Of a stretch of 64,000 bases of DNA, positions 57,969-64,000 are shown in pieces. The stretch spans positions 186,001-250,000 of the forward strand of contig NZ_MTQP01000065.1 in assembly GCF_001984175.1 (NCBI RefSeq), read 5' to 3'. This stretch comes from Saccharothrix sp. ALI-22-I. Its GTDB lineage: Bacteria > Actinomycetota > Actinomycetes > Mycobacteriales > Pseudonocardiaceae. Both the position numbers and the translations under genes were made by a program. The stretch's first letter is position 1, and each line of letters starts with the position of its first letter. The notes under the pieces were generated by a model. The model did no database searches, was not told where the DNA came from, and saw only the letters and a list, made by a program, of their open reading frames with translations.

Positions 57969-58015
57969 CGACTTCCAGGCGACCGAGCCGGCCGTCTGCG
58001 GAGCAGCGGCAATCA
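57969..58015. repeat. Dispersed GC-rich intergenic repeat, family B copy 3
   Basis: A 47-base copy matching 29093-29138 apart from one extra G. It is directly followed by 13-bp tandem repeats at 58012-58061, whose AT-richer sequence begins with the element's final ATCA. Confidence 0.75.
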
Positions 58016-58061
58016 AACACAGCCATCAAACACAGCCATCAAACACAGCCATCAAACACAG
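58012..58061. repeat. 13-bp tandem repeat overlapping a stop codon
   Basis: Nearly four copies of ATCAAACACAGCC (58012-58061) extend from the repeat-family-B copy into the final codons and stop of the HNH lipoprotein gene (stop at 58052-58054). Amplification has therefore added copies of the gene's own 3' end. Confidence 0.9.
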
Positions 58062-58720
58062 GTCTGCAACATTGCGCCCAGCGCGTCGCGTTCCGCCTCG
58101 TCCACGGTCAGCGCGTACAGCGTCTTCACCGACACCATGGCCCGCGCGTACGTGCACCAGTACGCCTGCACCGGCGGCTTCCACTTCGCCGCGTCCTGGT
58201 CACCCTTGGACCGGTTGCTGCTCGCCGTCACCGCGATCAGCTGCAACCCGCCCAGGTCGTTGGCCAACTTCTCGCGCTGCTCATCGGTCCACTTGTCCGC
58301 ACCCGACCGCCACGCCTCGGCCAGCGCCACCATGTGGTCGATGTCGAGATCACCCGCATCGGTCACGACCACACCGTCGTAAGCGCTGGTCCACGTCCCG
58401 GATATCGCTTTGCACTGACCATCGGTCTTCACGTCCGCGCCCTGCCGCTGCAGCACGATCTCCCGCGTGTCGCAAGAATTCCCCTGACTGCTCCAGTGCG
58501 GGAACCGGTCACGGCTGTAGCCCGTCATCTTCCCCTCGGGCGCCACGGTCAACGCCGCCAGCTGCGCCGCCGGGTCGTCTCCGGGCGCGGCCGGACCCGT
58601 TGGCGCGCCACCGGACGGCGAGGCGGTCGGTTGCAAGGACTGGGGCACATTGCAGCCGACGGTGATCAAAAGGATCAACACGACGCCGCTGACAATCGTG
58701 GTCGACCGCTTGCCGCTCAT
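58052..58720 (-). CDS. Lipoprotein with HNH (DUF1524/GmrSD-type) endonuclease domain
   Basis: A 222-residue precursor starts at ATG 58720 with a hydrophobic leader and lipobox LITVGC (Cys23), so it is probably surface-anchored. The HNH-type core lies at about 85-190: WSSQGNSCDTREIVLQRQGADVK, then GVVVTDAGDLDIDHMVALAEAW with the DIDHMVAL box, and LIAVTASSNRSKGDQDAAKWKPPVQAYWCTYARAMVSVK. This is the DUF1524/His-Asn-His fold of secreted nucleases. It probably degrades extracellular DNA. The 3' end overlaps a tandem repeat. Confidence 0.9.
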   Translation of the reverse strand: MSGKRSTTIVSGVVLILLITVGCNVPQSLQPTASPSGGAPTGPAAPGDDPAAQLAALTVAPEGKMTGYSRDRFPHWSSQGNSCDTREIVLQRQGADVKTDGQCKAISGTWTSAYDGVVVTDAGDLDIDHMVALAEAWRSGADKWTDEQREKLANDLGGLQLIAVTASSNRSKGDQDAAKWKPPVQAYWCTYARAMVSVKTLYALTVDEAERDALGAMLQTCV

Positions 58721-58822
58721 GCACCAATGATCAGCGATGACCGCCCCGATCGGAACACCAGGCCCGAAATCGTTCGGAATAACCCGGTTCCGTGCGTCAC
58801 ATCCGACAGCTGTTCGGCGCGG

Positions 58823-59770
58823 TCAGGGGCGGCTCGTGAGGTACCCGCCCATGTGCTTGAAGTACTCCGACGCGGCCAGTTCCGCACCGTCCTCGGTGCG
58901 CACCCGCTTGACCAGCAGAGCATGGCTGCGGCCACGGCGTGCTTCCGCGCCCGCGACGATCGTGACGCCGTCACCCTCGCGGTAGAAGATCCGACCGGGC
59001 GTGCCGCCGTAACGCTCCGCGGACACCTCGGCCTCCACGATCTCCAGCCGCTTGCCCTTGTGGAAGCAGAACGCGCTCGGGTACGGCGCGCACTGGGCGC
59101 GGACCAGCCGGTCCAGCTCCTCGGCCTCCCACGTCCAGTCGATGCGCAGGTCCTCCTCGGCGCGCTTGTGGAAGAAGCTGGCCTTCGAGCGGTCCTGCTT
59201 GGTGAAGTCGGTGCGGCCCTTGGCGATCTCGGCCAGTCCGTCCACGGTGATGGGTCCGAACAGTTCGAGCGTCTTGCGGAACAGGTCGGCCGTGGTGTCG
59301 CGCGGGCCGACCGGGACGGCGCGCTGGAGCACGATGTCACCGGCGTCCAGCGTGTCGTCCATCATGTGCGCGGTGACGCCGACCTCCTTCTCGTCGTTGA
59401 TCAGAGCCCAGATCAGCGGCGAGAAACCCGCGTAGGCGGGGAGCAGCGAGTCGTGCACGTTCAGCGTGCCGTGCTTGGGGAGGTCGAAGATGTGCGGCGG
59501 GATCCAGGTGCGCCAGTTGGTGGCGACGATGACGTCCGGCTGGACCTCCTTGAGCCGCTGGAACAGCTCGTCGTCGTCCGGGCGGTTGCGGATGATCGTC
59601 TCGACGCCGTGCTCGGCGGCCAGGTCCGCGACCGAGTCGCTCCAGATCCGCTCGTAGGCGTGGTCGCTCTTGGGGTGCGTGACGACCAGGACCACCTCGT
59701 GCTCGGAGTCCAGCAGCGCCTGGAGCGTGCGATGACCCCAGGTCTGGTAGCCGAACATGACGACCCGCAT
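58823..59770 (-). CDS. Formyltransferase (N10-formyl-THF type, siderophore-associated)
   Basis: ATG 59770 follows CAAGGAGG; the frame to 59809 is not supported. The 315-residue product has the formyltransferase motif NVHDSLLPAYAGFSPLIWAL, with the catalytic Asn near 98 (ATNWRTWIP) and His in HDSLLP near 117. The C-terminal part is the OB-fold of the Met-tRNA formyltransferase type. Two iron-box-like sites immediately upstream indicate iron control, so it is probably the N-hydroxyornithine formyltransferase of hydroxamate siderophore biosynthesis. No siderophore NRPS is in the window. Confidence 0.88.
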   Translation of the reverse strand: MRVVMFGYQTWGHRTLQALLDSEHEVVLVVTHPKSDHAYERIWSDSVADLAAEHGVETIIRNRPDDDELFQRLKEVQPDVIVATNWRTWIPPHIFDLPKHGTLNVHDSLLPAYAGFSPLIWALINDEKEVGVTAHMMDDTLDAGDIVLQRAVPVGPRDTTADLFRKTLELFGPITVDGLAEIAKGRTDFTKQDRSKASFFHKRAEEDLRIDWTWEAEELDRLVRAQCAPYPSAFCFHKGKRLEIVEAEVSAERYGGTPGRIFYREGDGVTIVAGAEARRGRSHALLVKRVRTEDGAELAASEYFKHMGGYLTSRP

Positions 59771-59786
59771 GGGGGCTCCTCCTTGC

Positions 59787-59820
59787 ATAGGCTCGCCTAA
59801 CTTATCCAACCCTAACCTAA
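59787..59820. promoter_or_regulatory. Two iron-box-like (IdeR/DmdR) sites upstream of the formyltransferase gene
   Basis: TTATCCAACCCTAACCTAA (59802-59820) matches the 19-bp iron-box consensus at 14 positions, and ATAGGCTCGCCTAA (59787-59800) carries the core AGGCTnGCCT. Together they occupy the divergent promoter between 59770 and 59844. Iron-loaded IdeR would repress the formyltransferase gene and possibly the amidohydrolase. Confidence 0.75.
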
Positions 59821-59843
59821 GTCACCTGGGCTAGCCTTCACGG

Positions 59844-61433
59844 GTGATCCTGGACCTGAAGTTGGTCGGCGGGCAGGTAGTGACCGTGGACCCGGCCCGG
59901 CCGTCGGCGTCCGTGATCGGCATCTGGGCCGGCAGGATCGTCGGCCTGGACGACGACGTGGCCCACCTGCCCGCGCGACGCGTGGTCGACCTAGACGGGG
60001 CCGTGGTGCTGCCCGGGTTCATCGACGCCCACAATCACCTCGCGTGGGCCGGCCGAGCGGCGCGCACGTTGGACATCTCCTCCTGCGTGACCGTCGAACA
60101 GGTCCTGGACGTCCTACGCGACGCCCACCGCTCCTCGGGCTGGATCGAGGTGGCCGGCTACGACCACCGAGCCCTGGACCGACCCCTGGCCTCTCGCGAT
60201 CTCGACCTGATCGGACCGCGGATCTACGTGCAGGACCTGTCCGGGCACGCGTGCGTGGTGAGCGGTGACGTGCTAGCGGTGCTGCCGGCTTCGGTGTTGC
60301 GCGACGCGCAGCGGGACGCGACAGGTGCGCTGACCGGTTTCCTGGCCGAGGGCGCCCAGACCGCGGTGCGGGCACTACGGCTGCCGTACTCGTTGGACGA
60401 CATCGCGGCAGACGTCGAATCGGGCGCACAGCAGTGCCTCACCGAAGGCATCGTGCTGGCGGCCGAGGCCGGCGTCGGCGGCGGCCTGATCGGCAGCAGC
60501 CCGTTGGAAGTCGAGGCCTACCAACGCGCCTCACTACCGATCCGAGTGCAACTCATGGTGTCCGCGGACCGCCTGGAACCGGTATCCGCCCACACCGCCG
60601 ACGGCATCCGCCGAGCCGTACCACTGGGTCTGCGCACCGGTCTGGGCGACGACCGCCTGTCCATCGGTCCGCTCAAGCTGTGGACCGACGGCGGCATGAT
60701 GGCCCGAACAGCGGCGCTGACCTGGCCGTACGAAGGCATGGAGACAGCCGGTCAACTCCAAGACGACCCCGACCTGATGCGCGCGGCGATCATCGACGGC
60801 CACGCCGCCGGCTGGCAACTCGCAGTGCACGCGATCGGCGACCGTGCGGTCGACTTCGCACTGGACGCGCTGTCCGAAGCCCAACACGCCATGCCACGCG
60901 TGGACGCTAGACACCGGATCGAGCACTGCGGCTTGGTGCGGCCCGAGCAGCTGGACCGGATCGCCGAGCTGAACGTGATCCCGGTGATCCAGCCAACGTT
61001 CCTCTGGGCCTACGGAAACGACTACGCCGAGATCATGGGCCCCGAACGCGCACCGTGGATGTACCGCGGCAAGGCCTTCCTCGACCGGGGAATCACACTG
61101 GCGGGCAGCTCCGACCGGCCGGTCGCGGACGGAAAACCGTTGCGCGCCATCCAGTTCATGGTCGAGCGACTGTCGAAGGAAGGACGACCCATCGGCCCGG
61201 CCGAGGCAGTGACGGTAGAGCAGGCAATCGCCGCCTACACCACCGGCGCGGCCTACGCCTGCCACCGCGAGAACGTGCTGGGCACCATCACGCCGGGCAA
61301 GCTGGCCGACTTCGCCATCCTCGACACCAGTCCGCTGACCTGCGACGTCTCCAAGATCGGCGACATCGAAGTGCAGGCCACCGTCGTAAACGGCGTCTTC
61401 GCCCACGACCCAGCCGCCTTCACCCCCGACTGA
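59844..61433 (+). CDS. Amidohydrolase (YtcJ-like)
   Basis: A 529-residue protein starting at GTG 59844. Metal ligands of the amidohydrolase fold are visible: GFIDAHNHLAWAG near 55, the His in LAVHAIGDRAVD near 327, HRIEHCGLVRPEQL near 353, and Asp in AGSSDRPVADGKP near 418. Members hydrolyse amide or ester bonds of various small molecules. It faces the iron-controlled formyltransferase, but no functional link is proven. Its 3' end is followed by the second dispersed repeat copy. A-ending codons increase toward the end. Confidence 0.88.
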   Translation: MILDLKLVGGQVVTVDPARPSASVIGIWAGRIVGLDDDVAHLPARRVVDLDGAVVLPGFIDAHNHLAWAGRAARTLDISSCVTVEQVLDVLRDAHRSSGWIEVAGYDHRALDRPLASRDLDLIGPRIYVQDLSGHACVVSGDVLAVLPASVLRDAQRDATGALTGFLAEGAQTAVRALRLPYSLDDIAADVESGAQQCLTEGIVLAAEAGVGGGLIGSSPLEVEAYQRASLPIRVQLMVSADRLEPVSAHTADGIRRAVPLGLRTGLGDDRLSIGPLKLWTDGGMMARTAALTWPYEGMETAGQLQDDPDLMRAAIIDGHAAGWQLAVHAIGDRAVDFALDALSEAQHAMPRVDARHRIEHCGLVRPEQLDRIAELNVIPVIQPTFLWAYGNDYAEIMGPERAPWMYRGKAFLDRGITLAGSSDRPVADGKPLRAIQFMVERLSKEGRPIGPAEAVTVEQAIAAYTTGAAYACHRENVLGTITPGKLADFAILDTSPLTCDVSKIGDIEVQATVVNGVFAHDPAAFTPD

Positions 61434-61456
61434 CCAACCCGCCCCGACAGGCCCGT

Positions 61457-61582
61457 CACCGGCCGACAAGGCCACCAAATCCCCCGCGCTCACAACGGAC
61501 CCGCAGGTGGCCGACGAGGCTCGATTTGACATGGGTTCGGGTGCCATAGGCTGCCCGTAAGGGCCCATGTCAAATCGAGCCC
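61457..61582. repeat. Dispersed intergenic element, family A copy 2
   Basis: This copy lies between the amidohydrolase gene and the 61620 gene. It has the perfect 18-bp inverted repeat (left arm 61518-61535, right arm 61564-61581) with GGCTCGATTTGACATGGG. The flanking GGTGGCCGACGA and the 29 bases 61553-61581 are identical to 9755-9783. The 31-base direct-repeat unit of copy 1 is present once, in a shortened variant (CACAACGGACCCGCAGGTGG). Confidence 0.85.
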
Positions 61583-61619
61583 GACCGGTCCAACACCACT
61601 GGCCCGGCGCGCTGTCCCG

Positions 61620-62249
61620 TCAGGCGCTCATCCGCCAGTGCACGACATACCCCGCCGCCTCAGCCGCGATCAACGCGTCTAACTTCGCCAGATTCGTCCG
61701 CCGCGACATCCGGAACGCCCGCCCCCGCCGCGCGTCCAACACCAACGGAATCGCACCAGGCAGGGTGTCGGACACCGTCTGCTGCAGGATGCGCAGCCCG
61801 ACGTTCGCCGCCTCCTGCGTCATAGGCGTCTCCTTCACGTACACCAGCACCGCCGCCCGCGACCCGTCCGGCATCCGCAACCCCAGCTGCGGCCGCACCC
61901 GCAACGCCAGATCACCCGCCTGCCACCGTGCCGCCCCCGTCGGCACACCTGTCGCTCTCGTCGCCCGCAACCACGGCAGGAACCCCTCCCGCAACTCCTC
62001 GAACGCCCGCGGCTGCCCGGCCCGCGGCTGGCGGTGCGCCGCCGCCACCGCCTTCTCCAACTCCGCCGCCGGATCGGGCGAGTTCGCCGCCCGCCGCATC
62101 GCGTCCCGCATCGGGTTGTAGAACCCGGCCACCCACTGCTCCGACGACAGGTAGATGCGGCGCTGCTCGGACACGATGCTGATCCGGCCACGCTGGCCGC
62201 TCATGACGTACTCGGTGAAGGACAGGGCGGTGACGCTGATCGGCTCCAC
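61620..62249 (-). CDS. Actinobacterial hypothetical protein
   Basis: GTG 62249 gives 209 residues, with GAGGGGAGC upstream; the longer frame to 62336 is not supported. A strongly conserved-looking first half (VEPISVTALSFTEYVMSGQRGRISIVSEQRRIYLSSEQWVAGFYNPMRDAMRR) and basic middle region give the impression of a DNA- or RNA-associated protein. No motif is recognised. It starts 38 bases past the dispersed repeat on the opposite side. Confidence 0.7.
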   Translation of the reverse strand: MEPISVTALSFTEYVMSGQRGRISIVSEQRRIYLSSEQWVAGFYNPMRDAMRRAANSPDPAAELEKAVAAAHRQPRAGQPRAFEELREGFLPWLRATRATGVPTGAARWQAGDLALRVRPQLGLRMPDGSRAAVLVYVKETPMTQEAANVGLRILQQTVSDTLPGAIPLVLDARRGRAFRMSRRTNLAKLDALIAAEAAGYVVHWRMSA

Positions 62250-62440
62250 GACAAGCTCCCCTCGCGCGCGATCGAACTCGTGTTCGATTCTACCGGCGGG
62301 GTCCGACAATCCGCGGCCCGCGAACGGGCGCCGCACGCGATCGGATCGCAGGCGAACGGGCTAACCGCAACGAACCGACCGCAACGAGTCGACCAAGCCA
62401 ACCAGCGAACCAAGCCAACCAGCGAACCAAGCGAACCGAG

Positions 62441-62860
62441 CTAGTCGCGGATCTTCTTCAGCAGCGGCCCCAGCTCCGCGTCCGCCTCGACCTCGTCGAA
62501 GATCCCCGCCAGCGTCTTCTCGTAGAACGACAACGCATCGGCGTACACGTCACGCCCGGCGTCCGTGATGCAGCTGTACACACCCCGCCGATCCGTCTCA
62601 CACACCTCACGCCCGGTCAGCCCAGACTGCTCCAATCGGGCGACAAGCCGGCTAACCGAACTCTGGTTCAGCCCAACCACCTCGGTCAGCTCCTGCATCC
62701 GCAACTCACCCTCAGGCGCGTCCGCCAACGCGCACAGCGCGGTGAACTCGGACATCCCGAAGTGGAACTGCCGCTGCAACGCGCGCTCCAGGCTGGCGTT
62801 GATCCGGTTGTGCAGCGCCCGGAGACCGGACCACGTGGCGCCTACGGACAACTCGACCAA
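62441..62860 (-). CDS. MarR-family transcriptional regulator
   Basis: TTG 62860 is the best start: AGGGGG lies six bases upstream. The 139-residue product has the MarR winged helix (FGMSEFTALCALADAPEGELRMQELTEVVGLNQSSVSRLVARLEQSGLTGREVCETDRRGVYSCITDAG) and closing dimerisation helices. A Cys in the wing region (VCETD) may sense oxidants, as in the OhrR subgroup, which is speculation. A TAAGAT -10-like hexamer lies 33 bases upstream of the start. Confidence 0.9.
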   Translation of the reverse strand: MVELSVGATWSGLRALHNRINASLERALQRQFHFGMSEFTALCALADAPEGELRMQELTEVVGLNQSSVSRLVARLEQSGLTGREVCETDRRGVYSCITDAGRDVYADALSFYEKTLAGIFDEVEADAELGPLLKKIRD

Positions 62861-63175
62861 CTCGACCCCCTGAAGTACAGGTATGGGTCTACATCTTATG
62901 CCCGTAGCGGTTCGCCGGCCTGGCCGCGGTCGGCCGCAAACTCTGACCAGCACCACGATTCGCACCTTCGAGTGATCGATCCCCACCGGCCATCGGTGTT
63001 GTTGTAGTTTCGTGACCTGGCAGGTGCGGCTGCCACCGAGGCTCCTCCAGACCCGGACGGAGTGGGTGCCTCCAGAGCGCGTTCGAACGACGTGCCCCGC
63101 ATTTCCGCCGGTTCGACGTGGTTCGGCTGTGCGAACCCGGTGGCGTCGACCGGGCGGCGTCCGCGGAGGTTCCTC
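62861..63175. other. Gene-free region between the MarR gene and the terminal gene
   Basis: These 315 bases separate the divergent MarR and terminal genes and hold their promoters: a TAAGAT -10-like element toward the MarR start (62893-62898, minus strand) and GGAGG just before the plus-strand start at 63176. Small open frames here have poor bias. No repeat, hairpin terminator or RNA gene is apparent. Confidence 0.4.
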
Positions 63176-64000
63176 GTGTCGACAAGTCCCCACCATCTGA
63201 TCAAGCGCTGCTGGTGCACCGGCGAGACACCGAACGCGGTCCGCCGGCAACGCGGCGGCGCGGGCGTCGAGCCCGGTTCGCTCGTGCCGTGCGCCCGCAC
63301 GCCGGGCCAACGCCGGTTCGAGGCGGCGGTGCTGGACGCGGCCACCCGCGCGATGGCGCGCATGCGCCGACGTGGCAGCGCGCTGCGCCCGACGTCCCTG
63401 GTGAGCCGCGTGCAGCTGGACTCCAGGGTGCTCGGCCTCCAGGTGCACGACGCCGCGCTCGACCACCTCCTGGCCGAGGTGCTGCCGGTGGCCGTGGGCG
63501 GCCGGATCCGCGGCGTGCCCGGCCTGCGCGTCCGCCCGCGGCGGGACCACCTGGACCTGCGCTCGCCGGACGGCGAGCTGCGCCTGCTGGGCGTCACGCG
63601 GGAACGCTGGCGCCAAGCCGTCGCCACCGGCCTGCCCACCGACCTGGCTTTCACCACCGACCTGGCCATGACCGACGACCTCGACCCACGCGAGTCCGCC
63701 CCACCCCCAACGCTGCCCGTGGACCTGATGAGCGGTGTGCTGCGCAGGCTGCCGTTGTGGCGCGGCGCCACGTGGCTGGACGGCATCGTGGTCGACGACG
63801 TCCTGGAGCTGTACTGGCGAGGCGGCCCGTCGAGCGAGTCCATCGCCGCGATCCTGGCCGGTTCCACGTGCGGCATCCCCGCGTCCTCGGCCGTCCCGTA
63901 CAACTTCCGCAACGCCGTGCGCGGCGTAGCCCTCTCCACCGCCGACCCACGCGCCATGGCCAATTCGGCGGAGCCGGAGTGGGCGTGGGTCGAATGGCTA
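63176..64000 (+). CDS. Unrecognised gene, N-terminal part running off the window edge
   Basis: An open frame of 275 codons begins at GTG 63176 (GGAGG six bases upstream) and is still open at base 64000, so it is truncated by the window. Third positions are nearly all G or C, strongly supporting it as coding. The protein starts MSTSPHHLIKRCWCTGETPNAVRRQRG. It has a highly basic Arg-rich first half, then LPVDLMSGVLRRLPLWRGATWLDGIVVDDVLELYWRGG. No family, signal peptide or membrane segment is recognised. The long opposite-strand frame over the same bases is a shadow. Confidence 0.8.
   Translation, partial: MSTSPHHLIKRCWCTGETPNAVRRQRGGAGVEPGSLVPCARTPGQRRFEAAVLDAATRAMARMRRRGSALRPTSLVSRVQLDSRVLGLQVHDAALDHLLAEVLPVAVGGRIRGVPGLRVRPRRDHLDLRSPDGELRLLGVTRERWRQAVATGLPTDLAFTTDLAMTDDLDPRESAPPPTLPVDLMSGVLRRLPLWRGATWLDGIVVDDVLELYWRGGPSSESIAAILAGSTCGIPASSAVPYNFRNAVRGVALSTADPRAMANSAEPEWAWVEWL

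Noticed and set aside
61620..62336. Longer reading of the 61620 gene starting at 62336
   Set aside because: The GTG at 62249 has a strong ribosome-binding site, while the upstream stretch has weaker coding bias and no signal.
62896..63963. 355-codon minus-strand open frame
   Set aside because: Ser/Arg-rich composition and poor third-position bias; the opposite frame from 63176 is nearly all G/C at third positions and has a ribosome-binding site.

Overview
The window is about 71% G+C chromosomal DNA with the hallmarks of a filamentous actinomycete: frequent GTG and TTG starts, tightly packed genes, strong third-position G/C bias, and long antisense shadow frames. An EspG/DUF3558/PPE-like type VII secretion cassette, probable DasR, IdeR and LacI-type operators, and many lipoproteins point to the order Pseudonocardiales (Saccharothrix, Lentzea or Actinosynnema-like). 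This placement is inference from gene content. No phage, plasmid, IS element or CRISPR array is visible, and the window reads as ordinary chromosome with some accessory patches.

Layout. 1-4,400: end of a DUF899 gene, a shortened PPOX-like gene, a membrane protein, a cold-shock protein, an NTF2-fold protein and a large acyl-CoA dehydrogenase. 4,400-9,500: a BNR-repeat protein, a ThiS/MoaD-like protein, and a SWIM-protein/SNF2-helicase pair. 9,500-14,700: a dispersed repeat, a GlsB-like protein, a SANT-like protein, a vsr-dcm DNA methylation and mismatch-repair pair, a DUF2786 gene, and a MerR regulator facing the remains of an alpha/beta hydrolase. 15,200-19,200: tRNA-Lys, an L,D-transpeptidase lipoprotein, an ABC-F ATPase, tRNA-His and oligoribonuclease. 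19,300-27,700: an MFS transporter with a divergent GlxA-type regulator, two PH-domain membrane proteins, a tiny secreted peptide next to a TPR-LuxR regulator, and an acyl-CoA synthetase.

27,800-35,000: a ferredoxin-reductase-like flavoprotein, then a co-directional run of a TPR membrane protein, a secreted protein, a fused SecDF, a CPA2 antiporter and a lactate-oxidase-family enzyme. 35,000-38,300: the four-gene ESX-type cassette. 38,300-44,900: a toroid-fold protein, an AraC regulator, a secreted GH16 glucanase behind a LacI-type palindrome, an atypical family A DNA polymerase, and a TetR/SDR divergon with two 23-bp operator repeats. 44,900-50,600: a STAND-like ATPase and the proline-catabolism unit (putA-like gene, pruA, divergent PucR regulator). 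50,600-57,000: a desaturase, a second YidC, a kinase-like gene with a DUF402 gene, a GH20 hexosaminidase with a probable DasR site, and a CYTH-CHAD protein. 57,100-64,000: a coiled-coil protein, an HNH lipoprotein, an iron-box-controlled formyltransferase, an amidohydrolase, a second copy of the dispersed repeat, a MarR regulator and an unrecognised gene running off the end.

The most interesting candidates are the TPR-LuxR regulator with its adjacent exported peptide (a possible peptide-signalling pair), two families of dispersed intergenic repeats, the orphan ESX cassette, and the vsr-dcm locus whose methylase ends in a 9-bp minisatellite. All functional calls come from reading the sequence and recalling families. 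No database search was run.
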